Positions 1 through 10,963 of a DNA stretch of 64,000 nucleotides are shown piece after piece. The stretch covers positions 127,712,796 through 127,776,795 of the forward strand of contig CM053142.1 of assembly GCA_028571685.1 (NCBI GenBank). Reading direction: 5' to 3'. How positions within the stretch are numbered: position 1 is the stretch's first letter; each line of letters opens with the position of its first letter. Position numbers and translations under genes: made by a program. Source of the stretch: Heterohyrax brucei (taxonomy: Eukaryota; Chordata; Mammalia; Hyracoidea; Procaviidae). The notes under the pieces were generated by a model. That model had not been told where the DNA came from, did not search any database, and worked only from the letters and a program-made list of their open reading frames with translations.

Positions 1-59
1 CTGGACTCTTGTTAAGAGTTCAAGTGATCAGACTCTTAGTGTTGAAACCTGACCCCTCT

Positions 60-640
60 CCCTGCCCTCAGGGCGCTGTCATTCTTCCTTCCGTCCACTC
101 CATTGCCAATCTCACCCAATCTTTTGACACCCAGATTTTTATCTCTAGTTCACATTTTCTCTGAGCTCTCAACATAAGTATTCAATGGCCTATGCAACAT
201 CTCCCCTTGGGCATCTAGTAGAAATACTTATTCTCTCTAACCTGAATGTGTGATCTTTCCTCCAAAACCTGTAGTCTTCTCCATTTTGGTTAACAGCAAT
301 TTCACTTCCAGGTGCTCAGTACCCCAAACTGTGATCTAATCATTTATTTTCTTTATAAATAAATAACGTTCATTCAGTTCATCAGCAAAGCCCTTTGGCT
401 TTAACTTCAAAATCTCTGAGCAATCTGACCACTTCCTACCACCTCCACTGCTACCACCCTGATCTAGGTCACCATGACCTTACTCCAGAATTACCCTCAT
501 AGTTTCTTAGCCTCTATCTTTGTTTCTTCCCATGTCCTTTGCAATCTATTCTGTGCACAATAGCTAGAATGATGCAACTTAAGTTTTTATTTGAAACTTT
601 TTGAGCGCACAGAAAACTTAAACGTGTCATACAATATAAA
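60..640 (+). mobile_element. L2 LINE fragment, 5' part of a split copy
   Basis: Pyrimidine-rich, diverged sequence matching the remembered L2 consensus: a tract like atctctagttcacattttct, then a 'confined to hundreds of bp' series ending near tctattctgtgcacaatagc. The same copy resumes near 2010 and reaches its 3' end near 3060 with the gggcagggacttttgt motif typical of L2 tails. Insertions of old L1, RTE and AfroSINE separate the two parts. No coding capacity remains. The exact 5' limit is unclear. Confidence 0.65.
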
Positions 641-699
641 ATACCTTCCACAGCTTTTTTTTTTCCTTGTCTAGAAGCTAATTCAGGTTCAAGCATTGT

Positions 700-1165
700 T
701 TTTGATTGTTATTTCTTCTTATTCTCTCTTATCCTAGAATATATCTCTGCTTTTTCTCCTATTACATTTGCTTTATTGTATCTAATGTCTCAAAAATATT
801 CTGGGTTTGTCAGACTGTTTGCTCATGGAATCAGTTAACGTGCTCTTCTTTTCCCAGTTTTCGTGGAAATAAGAAGCTGAGACTAAAGATTTGATTGCAT
901 TTAGCTAAATATCTGTAGTGAGGATATTTCATAAACTTCATACTGTATCACACCAAGAGTTGCATAATATCAGGTTGTCCTAATATTCATAATGGTGTTT
1001 GATGGCCTGGTTAATGAGGTGACTTACCAGAGCTCTCAATTATGAAGGTAAATGTTTCTCTTTGAAATTGGTAGTAAATCTGTGAAATAATATCTTGGTA
1101 CCTTCTGAATATCGTATCTACAACAACTCCTTACCCACTGTCTATTAATAACCTATGGATTATTT
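700..1165 (+). mobile_element. Ancient L1 3'-region relic
   Basis: AT-rich segment with motifs I associate with old mammalian L1M/HAL1 3' ends: 'taatgaggtgacttacc' followed by 'aaggtaaatgtttctctttg' and an 'ataatatcttggtacc' stretch. It interrupts the L2 copy, which is the main structural reason to call it an insertion. It is too diverged for a subfamily name. It could also be another old LINE or an unrelated segment. Confidence 0.45.
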
Positions 1166-1177
1166 ATTGCATTGTTG

Positions 1178-1540
1178 GGTTGTTGTTGTTGTTAAATGCT
1201 GTCCGGTTGGTTCCTACTCATAGACGCCCTACATGCAATGGAAGGAAACACTGCCTGGTTCCGCAACATCCTCACAATCGTTGTTATACTTGAACCCACT
1301 GTTGCAGCCACTGTGTCAGTCCACCTTGTCAAGGGCCTTTCTCTTTTTCACTGACTCTCTACTTTACCAAGCATGATGTCCTTCTCCAGGGGACTGATCC
1401 CTTCTGAAAACATGTCCAAAATACGTGAGACAAAATCTCATCTTTCTTGTTTCTAAGAAGCATTCTGGCTGTACTTCTTCCAGGACAGGTTTGTTCATTT
1501 CTTTGGTAATCCACGATATATTCAATATTCTTCACCATTA
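1178..1540 (-). mobile_element. RTE1/BovB-type LINE, 3'-end fragment
   Basis: This is the reverse complement of the RTE 3' end also seen at 17779, 50236 and 52817. Shared motifs in order are a gttgttgttgtt start, 'cactgcctggttc', 'ttgcagccactgtgtc', 'accaagcatgatgtcc' and 'ctgtacttcttccaggacag'. Only about 360 bp of the 3' end is present, so this is a 5'-truncated copy, as is common for target-primed retrotransposons. Confidence 0.85.
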
Positions 1541-1560
1541 CATTTGAAAAAGAAAGAAAG

Positions 1561-1722
1561 AAAAGCCAAACCCATTGCCATCAAGCTGATTTTGACTCAT
1601 AGCAACCCTATAGGACAGAGTAGAACTGTCCCACAGAGTTTCCAAGGAGTGCCTGGTAGATCTGAAATGCCAGTCTTTTGGTTAGAAGCTGTAACCCTTT
1701 ACCATTAGGCCACAAGGGTTTC
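1561..1722 (-). mobile_element. AfroSINE-type SINE
   Basis: tRNA-derived SINE on the minus strand. It starts with the aaccaaacccattgccatc block, passes 'ctataggacagagtagaact' and 'gagtttccaaggagtgcc', and ends at the tRNA-like head 'aggccacaagggtttc'. The pol III A- and B-box region lies at the right end. It is essentially full length but diverged. Confidence 0.9.
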
Positions 1723-1782
1723 AAAACGGTGATTTTCAAAATCACTCATACTCCTATTTATTAGATGACAATTTTAATGAAA

Positions 1783-1898
1783 TATTGTCTTCCTTTTTCC
1801 CCTTTCCCTTCCTCTCGTCTGAATTCTTTCTTGTCTTCTTTCTTCCCCTTCTTTTCCTTTTTCTTCTTCTCTTCCTTCCCAGCCTTCTCCTTCTTTTG
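1783..1898 (+). repeat. Polypyrimidine tract
   Basis: About 115 bp almost purely C and T on the plus strand, with no fixed unit. It encodes a spurious Leu/Phe/Ser-rich frame of about 75 codons. It is low-complexity sequence and has no gene-like features. Confidence 0.8.
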
Positions 1899-2330
1899 AC
1901 CATCACCATGGACTTTTTAAATTCACTGTATCATAGTCAATTGCCACAGAATAATTCATTTAAAATGGCTATCAGTTCATGTTCCACTCTTCTAGTCAAA
2001 CCTTGGCAATGACCTTCCAGTTTACTCAGAGTAAAAGCCGAAGTTCCTACAGTGTCCTACAAGGACCCACATGATTTTGTCCCCAACTTCATCTTCTTCA
2101 GCTCACAGTTCTTCTTGACTATTCTCTTGACTTGTCCCTTGACTATTCCTAAAACATTCCAACCACTCTCCCCTTTCAGAGCCTTTGGCTCCATCAGCTT
2201 TCTCTGTCTATAGTGTTTTCCCCAGATATTCACTGTTTTTCTTCCTCACTGCCTCCAAATTTTTGCTCTAAGGGCATTTGATCAGCTCTTTGTAAAAAAA
2301 ATTTTGAAGCAATTCTCATCAGCCTTATAA

Positions 2331-2875
2331 TGAGATTTGACACTTAAGTCCACAAACTTAATTTTTCTCAGTGCTACATACCTCATTGCTGAATATCACT
2401 ACAGTCACCTTTGAAGTACTCCCTTGGGAAGCTATGCACTGATACCAGCACCTAGTCCACCCTTCAAAACAATTTTGGAACTCTTCCGGAATGGCCATTG
2501 TGCACCGTGGCACAGGGGCAAGTTCAACAACTTAACTGTATAGTTGTCTGTGAAGGAGCTTTTAGTTAGAAAACAACACCCTCCCTACTCATCTGATCTA
2601 GCTCCCAGTGCCTTTTTTCTTTACCCAAAGATAGAGGAAATACTGAAAGGAAGACATTTTGATAATATTCAGGACATTAAGGGTAATACAACAACAGCTC
2701 TGATGGTCATTCCAGAAAAACAGTTTCCAAATTGCTTTGAAATGTGGACCAGGTGGTGGCATGAGTGCATACCTACCCAAGGGAACTACCTCAATGGTGA
2801 CCATAGTGATATTCAGCAATGAGGTACATAGCACTTCTTCTAGGATGTGTTTGCAAACTTAATTCTCAAACCTCA
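2331..2875 (+). mobile_element. Mariner-derived fold-back element, copy 1
   Basis: About 545 bp with terminal inverted repeats (tgagatttgacacttaag at the left; the right end reads aattctcaaacctca) followed by TA. The arms are unusually long. The first ~160 bp, from 'cattgctgaatatcacta' to 'tttggaactcttccggaatg', is the inverse of the last ~160 bp. Between them lies the 3' part of a mariner transposase gene. Three other copies of the same family occur in this window. It is non-autonomous. Confidence 0.85.
2544..2822 (+). pseudogene. Mariner transposase C-terminal remnant
   Basis: An open frame of 92 codons encodes the end of a mariner (DD34D) transposase. The motif HPPYSSDLAPSAFFLYPK corresponds to the family signature HPPYSPDLAPxD. 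It is followed by 'GRHFDNIQDIKGN', 'IPEKQFPNCFEMW' and a terminal 'GD' block. The third catalytic aspartate of the DD34D triad falls in LAPSD and is alanine here. The N-terminal DNA-binding domain and the first two catalytic residues are absent from this element, so it cannot encode an active enzyme. Confidence 0.85.
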
Positions 2876-3060
2876 TATACTTCATTTTCTCCATCAGTCT
2901 TACCACCTTCTTTCTTATTGTGTTTATTGTTGGCCTCCAACTAGACTGTAAACTCCAGGAGGGCAGGGACTTTTGTTGTATGCACTGCTGAATCTCATGC
3001 CTGTAATAGTACTTTCTCAGCAAATACTTACTTGATGAATGGACGGATGCACTGATTGAA

Positions 3061-3964
3061 GGAGAAGCAGCTGGTCAGTTTTCAGGCTTGTTTATTTGAG
3101 ATAACGATGCTCTATTCTCTGAGACAGAAAGCACAGGATGAGGGGCACACTGGGGAGCAAACTTTGGGTACTTTGTGTTTCAAGTGCCTGTGAGACAGTC
3201 ACATGGAAAAGCCAAGTAGGAAGCTGGCTGGGCACATCAAGATGTAGTGGAGAGACCAGGTATGAAGCAGTTTCCAAACACCTACAGTTAAGTCACATCT
3301 TGATTCTTTTTAAATGAATTGAACATGACTGAATTTAATTACCATGAATGGAAAGACTTAACAGTCGTTTGCCTCCCAGTCTAGCATGCCAGCCAAGCAC
3401 AGGAAGAAAACTATTAATGCTCTCCTGGGTCTGCTAGATTCTGAACTGCTTGCCTCAAAGACAAGACTAAATACCCGGCAGTAGTTCCAATGGTTTGTCA
3501 ACAAAGCCTGAACTGTTCACTTGCTAAAGTGATAACTTTCTAGTAGTCTAAAGACTTGGTTGAAGACACCTGCATCCTGTATGGAGCAATTAGTACTTTA
3601 GAAGTATATTTTTCTGTTGCTCTAGCAGTGTGATAACTTTGGTAATTCTTTTAGTCAAAGGAAAAGAAAAACAACATCCAAAAACCTGTTCTTTCACGAG
3701 ATATGCATCTTCCCCTTCCTTCTTATACGCTAGTTCTCCCAGTTTGGCAGGAAATCTTCAGTAGATAACGAACTATAAGAATAGTTTATCTTATGTGATA
3801 TCACCAGTGTTTAGCATATGAGCTAGTTCAAAATAGGTGTTTGGTAAGTTTTATCCAGTTGTATATTAACATTCACCTTCTTGATTTCCCAGCCACCATC
3901 TACAGCTATGCACACCTCAGAAATTCTAATGTCCATCTCTCAAAAAAGTCCAGATACTAAGTGG
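3061..3964. other. Unassigned sequence
   Basis: No repeat family, splice structure or long frame recognised. A 61-codon minus-strand frame at 3092-3277 has no recognisable motif and looks like chance. Confidence 0.5.
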
Positions 3965-5020
3965 TCCTGAGAATTAATAATAAAAGGCATAAACACCACA
4001 CCAAATGTACAAACAACAAAAGACAAAAATAAATAAATAGGGCTTCACCAAAATTGAAAACTTCTGTACATCAAAGGACTTTGTCAACAAAGTAAAGAGA
4101 CAGCCTACAAAATTGGAGAAAACATTTGGGAACCATTTATCTAACAAGAGTTTAATATCTAGAATATAAAAGAACTCCTGCAACTGAGAAACAAAAAGAG
4201 AAGCAACCCAGTCAAAAAATGGGCAAAGGCCTTAAACAGACATTTCACCAAAGAATGATCAATGAACACGTGAAAAGATGCTCAGTCTCTAATCATTAGG
4301 GAAATGAAAAGCAAAGTCATCATGAGATGCCACCTCACACCTACTAGAATGATTGTTATCAGTAAAGCTGAGCATAACAACTTTCAATGAGGAAGCAGAG
4401 AAACTGGAGCACTCGTATACCATTGGTGGGCTAGTAAAATGGTGCTGTCATGAGGAAAACAGTCTGACTGCTTCTCAAAAAGTTAAACATAGAATTACCT
4501 TATGACCCAGCAATACCCAAAAGCCTTGAAAGCAGGGACTGAAACAGATGCTTGTACATGAGTGTGCTTTGTAGCTTTATTCACAGGTGAAACAACAGAC
4601 GAGAAGATAAATGCAATGTTGCATATGCATTCAACTGACTATTGTTCAGCCATAAAGAGTAGTGAAGTCTCAGTACATGCTATGGCATACCTTAAGCTTA
4701 AAAAACATTATTCTAAGTGAAATAAGTTAGATATGAAAAGACAAATATACGGTCCCATTTATAGTAAATAATGCATAATAAACCAAAGTTTATAAATGGG
4801 TAGGTAAGGTAAGAGGGGAAAATGGGGACTTACTAATTAATTAAGGAACACTGGATTTCTGTTAAGGGTGATGAAGAAAAATGGAAATGGATAGTGGTGG
4901 TTGTACAATGTGGTGACTGCAATTAATGTCACTGAGTTGTAAACATGAATGGTTTAAATTCAAATGCTTTATTACATATATGCATTATCACAATAAAATT
5001 AAACAACATTTTTAATTCCA
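3965..5020 (+). mobile_element. Old L1, ORF2 3' end plus 3'UTR
   Basis: 5'-truncated, diverged L1. The order of motifs matches L1 ORF2: 'ggcttcaccaaaattgaaaac', 'tcaaaggactttgtcaac', 'aaaaatgggcaaaggcc', 'gacatttcaccaaagaa', 'accattggtgggctag', 'atgacccagcaataccc' and 'tattgttcagccataaag'. The 3'UTR contains 'ggttgtacaatgtggtgact' and ends near an A-rich tail at 5010. Frames are broken throughout. It is older than the nested L1s at 19644-34038. Confidence 0.85.
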
Positions 5021-5254
5021 TGAAATAAATAAATAACTGGTAATAATGAGAGAGGAAGCAGTTGATGACATCTCCGTCACATAAAACATTTTATTGCAGT
5101 TTTAGGGGTAAGGGAGAATCAAACTCATTTCAACATCATAAGAATGGGCCCATGTCAACAAACAGTAATATGAGGCTTTCGGATCTTCATGGAAGATTTC
5201 AATATTAGCTTACAAATTCTGCCTACATGAAGGCTCATTTCTTTATGAGCCCCT

Positions 5255-5420
5255 AAACCAAAACCAAACCCACTGCTGTTGAGTCATTTCCTTCCCAGAG
5301 TGACTTAATAGACAGAGTAGAACGGCCCTATAGAGTTTCCAAGGAGTGCCCAGTGGATTTGAACTGCTGACCTTTTGCTTAGCAATCATAGTACTTAATC
5401 ACTACACCATCAAGATTTCC
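5255..5420 (-). mobile_element. AfroSINE-type SINE
   Basis: Minus-strand copy. It runs from 'aaaccaaacccactgctgtt' through 'tagagtttccaaggagtgcc' and 'gatttgaactgctgacc' to 'cactacaccatcaagatttcc'. Full length with scattered substitutions. Confidence 0.9.
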
Positions 5421-6047
5421 ATGAGCTCCTAGACATCTTTTATTTTCCTTTTAAATGATGGTGCATGAAGTAAATGCTGTTGTTTGTCTCTCAAGCAAAA
5501 AAAAAAAAAAAAGATCAAAGTGAAATTATGGGCATATATTTCAGCAATTTCAGAAAATTTTGTCATTATTTATGACACTGACTAGACTGATAGTTCACTG
5601 ATCTGTGGTACTTTGAGATAACAGTGTTACTAAGTTAAGGCCACTATAAATCACAGAAGCCTCCCTTTAGATACAGGAAAATAATTAGACTTCACTGGGC
5701 AACATTAAGGTCAACAGCCAATGTTTATATAGCTTATTCATTGTTTTCATGGCTTTCCTTGTTACTTTATTTTCCCTTGAAATGGAAAGCAGGAGACACA
5801 GTTAAGTTAGAAAGGCAGCTGACACCAGGAACGCTTTCGAGAGTGGCAATAACAAGGTAGCTGTACCAGGGTAACACCAATCGTGATGGTGTAGAGCCAC
5901 TGAAATTTGCTTCAGCGAAACTGGAGATTAACAGTTGCTGGAGTCCTAATGCTAGACCTTTTCTAGGAATTTGATTTTCACAGTGATCTATGTTTTTGTT
6001 TTTTAATTTTGTGCAGAATAGATTTTATACATAGCAACTGTTTACAA
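5421..6047. other. Unassigned sequence with a short A-run
   Basis: AT-rich DNA without a recognised repeat or gene. A poly(A) run lies near 5497-5512, and no element ending there could be identified. Confidence 0.5.
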
Positions 6048-6207
6048 GGAAACCCTGGTGGCATAGTGAGTTAAGTGCTATGGCTGCTAATCAAGAGGTC
6101 AGCAGTTCAAATCTGCCAGGCGCTCCTTGGAAATGCTATAGGGCAGCTCTGCTCTGACCTATATGCTTGCTATGAGCTAGACCAGACTCAATGGCAGTGG
6201 GTTTTTG
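6048..6207 (+). mobile_element. AfroSINE-type SINE
   Basis: Plus-strand copy. The tRNA-like head ggaaaccctggtggcatagt is followed by an A-box-like 'gttaagtgctatgg' and a B-box-like 'ggtcagcagttcaaatctgc'. The body follows, with the end 'aatggcagtgggttttt'. It is separated by about 11 bp from the next SINE in the same orientation. Confidence 0.9.
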
Positions 6208-6218
6208 AACTGTTTACA

Positions 6219-6372
6219 AAAGGCAAGCCTGGTGCCTTAGTGGATAAGTGCTACAGCTACTAACCAAAATGTCGCGGGTTCTCTTTAGAAAACTCTATGG
6301 AACAGTTCTACTCTGTCCTGTAGGGTTGCTATGAGTTGGAGTCAACTCAGTGGCAAGGAGTTTGGTTTGTTT
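6219..6372 (+). mobile_element. AfroSINE-type SINE, second of a tandem pair
   Basis: Plus-strand copy directly after another. The head 'caagcctggtgccttagtgg' is diverged and the B-box region is damaged ('ggttctctttagaaaac'), with a small deletion of the central linker. The tail 'agtggcaaggagtttggttt' is well kept. Confidence 0.85.
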
Positions 6373-7414
6373 CTTACCGACACAAGGCACAATGGAGAGA
6401 TGGATTCTATCTTCTCAGCTGAAGAAATGCACCTTATTAATCTGAATGTAAATTCAGTGATGATAAATGCTCATAATGAATTGTCGGAGGACATAAAGCA
6501 GTGCAGAATTAATATGTTAAATAGTTTAAAGTAACTTAATAGGATCAAATATTTCTTAAAGCAATAAATGTCAAAGATCAAACAACTTAAAAGAGCGAAA
6601 CGATATCTAGCTAATGATTTTTATTTAGATAAGCAAGATGAGAAGAATTGAAAATGGCTAAATAACTCCTCTGAAGTTGTGCAGTTGCTATTTTGTATGT
6701 GGTATTTTAATTGGTTTCCATTCATTAGCCTATTCATTCATTATAGAATTCCACAGATGCCCAAGCACTTAAACCTTAAGGCATTGACACAGAGGTGGCA
6801 ACTCATGAAAACATCCCATCTGCTTCCAATAAGAAACTTGATATTCTTTAGGATTTATGAATAGTGGGAGGAGGTTGCCTTAAGTCGAGTTTCAGAAATG
6901 AACACAAAATCTTTGTAGGTGAAGCCTGTATTTCTGTGACTGTCTGTAGTTCTATATTTGTATCTACAATTCCAACAGTAAGCATGGAATAATTGCTTTA
7001 CCCAAGGATGGCCAAAATACAAGTTTTCTGATTAATGTGGTCTATGTACGTATATACAAGCCTTTTTGTGGAGCTGTGGAGGAAGACATCTGATGACTGA
7101 TTGGAATCATTTTGTTTTATACACATTTGCAATCACACCATAGTTCCTGGGAAAGGTATCTTTGTTTACCTGGGAATGGGTCAGGATTTCAGTAAGAATC
7201 ACAGACTGCTGACTACACAGTTTAATTCTGTTTCTTGCATCCTCCTCCCAAGTTCTGAAATAGATACCACCTTGGTCCAGCAAAGAACTAGTACAGAAGT
7301 TGTGATATATGAGTAGGCAGCAGTCACTTTGTGACCAAGAGGGAAAGGCCCAAAGACTCAAAAACCCTGCTGAAAAACCTGTCGGTCGCCATGGAAGATA
7401 AAACTAATGGGCTG
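6373..7414. other. Unassigned sequence
   Basis: Nothing recognised. Short frames at 6679-6864 and 7101-7361 lack family motifs, and the two in the 7.1-7.4 kb region overlap on opposite strands. The region just before 7415 could be an extension of the L1 3'UTR relic. Confidence 0.45.
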
Positions 7415-7912
7415 TATTTATCCAGAGCTGAAGAGAATGAAGAAAACCAGAGACCCAAATAAGAAACTAGTCTATAGAACAAAACTCAGATTACTTTAAC
7501 AAAAAGGCCAGATTTACTAGACCAGTAGAGACCAGATGAACCCCTAAAACTGTTGCTCTGAGATAGTCTTTAAACTTGGCCCTCCCGGAGGCTGCCTTTC
7601 AGCCAAATGACAATTTGGCTTGTAAACAATATCATTCATAAGTAAGGGACTCCCAAAGTGATTGTCTAAATGAAACTGAATAGTTAAAATTTACCCTAGA
7701 CCAAAGATGAAAAGACAAGAGGAAATAAGGAAACTAAATGGTAACAGAACAACCAAATGGAAATAATGAGAATGTTGATATATAGTTGAGGAATGTAACC
7801 AATGTCACTGAACTATATGTATGCAAATTTTTAAATGAGAACCTAATTCCCTGTAGAAACTTTCTCCACAAATACATACAGCAAAAAATATATACTAAGA
7901 AAAAAATCGTAG
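7415..7912 (+). mobile_element. L1 3'UTR relic
   Basis: This parallels the L1 3'UTR at 49320-50075. Shared landmarks are 'agagctgaagagaatgaag', 'aaccagagaccc', 'gaacaaaactcagatt', 'gaggaatgtaaccaatgtca', 'ctgaactatatgtatgcaaa' and an A-rich end with a cacaaatac-like tail. Only the 3' end survives, so it is a 5'-truncated insertion. Confidence 0.65.
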
Positions 7913-9285
7913 ATCCTGGTCTTTACATTGTAGAGATGCTACAGAATTCTTATTTCATTAGGAAAAGATCATCTACTTGTTTAAGCCACTATTGGTTGAT
8001 TTTCTGTTACTGGCAGTAAAATACATTCCTGTCTGAACACACCCAGCCTCAGCTTAATCACACATTTTCAAAATAATGTTCAGTTTGAACTGATCTCTTT
8101 TGGTTTTGGAAAATAAGCCAAGTCTCACTGAGTAGATTGACTCAAGATCAGGCAGTACAGGTAGGGCATGAAATGAAAAAGAGGGAATGGTCTACCTCTT
8201 TTTCTTTCTGCACCACTTACTGTTCATGTGCTTCAATACAACTGCCGATACAAACTCAACAACAAATCCAATATGCCTCTTCCAAAATCTTTAGTTCAGC
8301 AAAACCTACTAGCTCACTTTGACACCTCCCACTGCAACAATTTTCTATTTCAATGATTCCCACCAATTTTTCACTGTCCATTTATCCTACAAATTTTATA
8401 CTATGCCTACTCCTTATTTACCAACTATCTTGTTAGCTGATGTTTCACATTTACAATAGCAAAAAAATGTACTATCCAACCAGTTTGCTCCTTAACAATG
8501 TATATCTGGCAGGATTGAATGCTGAGAATGGGAAGTTTGAGTAACACTGGCTGTGATGGTTAAGCTAACATGTCAGCTTCACCATGCTATAATTCCTGGT
8601 GGTTTGGCAGTTACGGAATTATGGTATTTGGCCGTTATATATACCGATGAAGTCATCTTCCATTTTGTAATCTGTTGTGGTCCTCCTCAATTTTTTGCAT
8701 AATGCCAATTTTTGCATAACTACCCGGTCTTTGGAAATTAACCATGTCAGTAAGTGAAGGGTGAGTGTATTCCTGACTCTTTCGTATCTTTGCTTCTGTT
8801 TTTCCACTTAGCTTACACTGCGTTGTACATCACTAGAAACCCCCTCACCTATCTTCTTCTCTCTCTTTCATTATACTCTCCTGGTTAAGACAAAGCAAAG
8901 CAAAACAACATAAACCAAAACAAAAGACACATACACAAACACATAAACTGTCCTCCATCTCTGTGTATAAACCCAAGTTTCTGTGCTGCTGAACAAGATC
9001 CCTTCAACAGGGCTCGATTCAAAATCAGGACTCTCCATATCTCAAAGGTCTGTTACCACCATCTAACAGTTTTAAATTATTCACCTTGTAATTTGCTTTC
9101 TCACTCCTTAAGTTAACATTTAAAACTTTCTCCCATTGTCCCAAATGACCTGTTGATTCTACCACCTACCTCAGCCTTTGGTCATGTGTCATGCTATACT
9201 GAGAAAATAGGACTTAGCTAATGTTGTATTTTCTCACCTGAATATATGCACATGTATCTGTCCCTTTATATGTTTTCTCTGCCTT
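7913..9285. other. Unassigned sequence, perhaps containing an old repeat
   Basis: No gene seen. The stretch 8550-8800 ('ctgtgatggttaagctaaca' onward) has the look of an interspersed repeat, but I cannot name it. A purine-rich A/C stretch lies at 8885-8945. Confidence 0.4.
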
Positions 9286-9437
9286 TGTAGTGGAAGGATC
9301 ATTTCTACAACTGAAAATGATAAGTTCTTTCATTTGTGCTCACAGCCTATATTCTCTCTCCTTTCTCAAAGAAATTTCTTTTCCAGCTGTATCAGCTCCT
9401 GCACATCACCAATTTCTCTCTACTGAATCATTTTCAT

Positions 9438-9520
9438 GTTGCTGTTGTTTCTGGGTGCCATCAGCTCGATTTTGTCTCATAGCAACTCCATGTGACAGGG
9501 TAGAGCTTCCCCTGGTTTAT
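9438..9520 (-). mobile_element. AfroSINE fragment, 3' part
   Basis: The motifs 'ctgggtgccatcagctcgat', 'tctcatagcaactccatgtg' and 'acagggtagagcttcccc' form the 3' part of the AfroSINE subtype that also occurs at 13341-13509. It is inserted in the L2 and truncated. Confidence 0.65.
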
Positions 9521-9742
9521 TGGTTGCAATTGTCTTATCATCATCCTTGGATGACCTTCCATTCAACCATTGCCTCGTTTTTCTGCTTCCTTCCACAGCA
9601 AAATATTCCAAAAGACATTTCTAAATGTGCCATCAACACTTGAATCTCCAGTTCACTCACTCTGCAGTGTAGCTTCTGCCCCCACCACCCCACTGAAGCT
9701 GCTCTGGTCAAGGTCAACAATGATATCCATGTTGCCAAATCC

Positions 9743-10000
9743 ATGTTACTAAAACTTCCACAAGTATTGAACAAAGTGGACTATTCTCTTCTTCATAAAA
9801 CATTCTGTCCTCTCAGCTTTAATCACACCACTTTCTCTTGGTCTTTTTTTCTCCCTCCCTGGTCATTTCTCAGTGTCTTTAACTGGACTCTCATCTATTA
9901 CTTGACCACTAATGCTGAAGAACCTCAGATTTTGATTTTTTACTATCTTCTCTATTTGTACTCCTTCCCTAGGGATTCACATCTGTTTTTGTGGTTGTAA
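9743..10000 (+). pseudogene. L2 reverse-transcriptase remnant
   Basis: An 85-codon open frame falls within the L2 reverse-transcriptase region. The peptide KVDYSLLHKTF aligns with the L2/CR1 block normally reading TVDHSLLLETL, which lies shortly after motif A of the polymerase. The rest of the enzyme is frameshifted and interrupted. It is a relic, not a host gene. Confidence 0.6.
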
Positions 10001-10963
10001 TGTCATCTTTACATTGTCAATTTTCAAATATTTATCTCCAGCCATGACCTCTTCCTTGAGCTCCAAATATTAATATTCAACTTCCTATGTAACATCTCCA
10101 TTTGGATGTCTAATAATGGTATCAAACTTTCAGTGTGTCCAAAATGAATCTCTGATTATTCATCTACCATTACCAGCAAATATATGGACCATAATACCAC
10201 TTTCTCTCCTGGCTCCTCTATTGCAATAATGAGATGCTCCAACACTGTCTTCATCCACATACTCAAGCCAAATATTTAAGGATCATCTTTGAGCCCTCTC
10301 TTTTGAACAACTACCATATCACCAAAGCCACCTCCCAAATTATATCAAATCCATCTTCCCTGACACCTTTCTAGTCTAAGGCATTATGCTCTTTCACCTA
10401 GACAGCTGCGATAACTACTCTTGCCCCTCTCTTGCCCCTCACAGAGCCTCCAGAAAGACTTCTTAATACATAAAGTAGATCTTTTAGGATAGAATCCATT
10501 TTTTTTTCCCTCGACCTACAAAGTCCTGCATGGTCTTGGTCTCTCTCTCCTCCTTCTCACGGCCTCATTTCCTACCATTCTCCTGGCTCCTTGAAACATC
10601 CTTGCAGCCAAGACCTTTTCTAATCACAGGTCATTTATTGTTCTCTCTGCCTGGAATATGTTTCCTTAGTTTCTCCATAAGGCTAGCCCATTCTCACCAT
10701 TTGGTTTCAGTTCTAAGTCATTTTCTCAGAAAAGTTTCCCAGATTGTGCTATCTATAATGGCCTTCCTAGTGATTCTTTATGTCATCAATTTGTTTGTTG
10801 TTTGCAAAGGACATTTCATAGTGGATAGTTACTGTACTTACTTACTTATTGATAGTCCATCTCCTGCACAAGGATGTCATACGTTCTGTATCCCAAGTCC
10901 ACTTCTGTATTTCTAATAACAAGTGCAGTAGGAGCTCAATAAATTATATTGAATAAATGTATA

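Larger units (their letters stand above)
2010..3060 (+). mobile_element. L2 LINE, 3' part with mariner inserted
   Basis: Continuation of the L2 copy from 60-640. It reads 'ctcagagtaaaagccgaag', 'tcctacaaggacccacatg', 'ccccagatattcact', then is broken at 2331-2875 by a mariner fold-back element. It resumes as 'taaactccaggagggcaggg' and 'ctcagcaaatacttacttga'. The last motif is the usual L2 tail just before the terminal repeat. It is heavily mutated and non-coding. Confidence 0.75.
9286..10962 (+). mobile_element. L2 LINE, long decayed copy
   Basis: About 1.7 kb of L2 including the end of ORF2. The nucleotide series 'cccccaccaccccactgaag', 'ggtcaaggtcaacaatga', 'tgttgccaaatccatgtta' corresponds to the L2 reverse-transcriptase segment with the usual HHxTE...LVKVxND pattern. 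It continues through 'aacatctccatttggatgtc' and 'ctgcctggaatatgtttcc' to the tail 'ggagctcaataaattatatt'. It ends at a mariner insertion in the tail. A short AfroSINE piece lies inside. Confidence 0.8.

Noticed and set aside
6048..6207. Possible tRNA gene from the A- and B-box-like motifs
   Set aside because: The sequence is one of many AfroSINE copies. It lacks a closed cloverleaf and carries the SINE body downstream.
10530..10916. 128-codon open frame, hydrophobic and possibly membrane-like
   Set aside because: It lies in the pyrimidine-rich 3' part of an L2 copy on the plus strand. The Leu/Phe/Ser richness comes from C/T bias.
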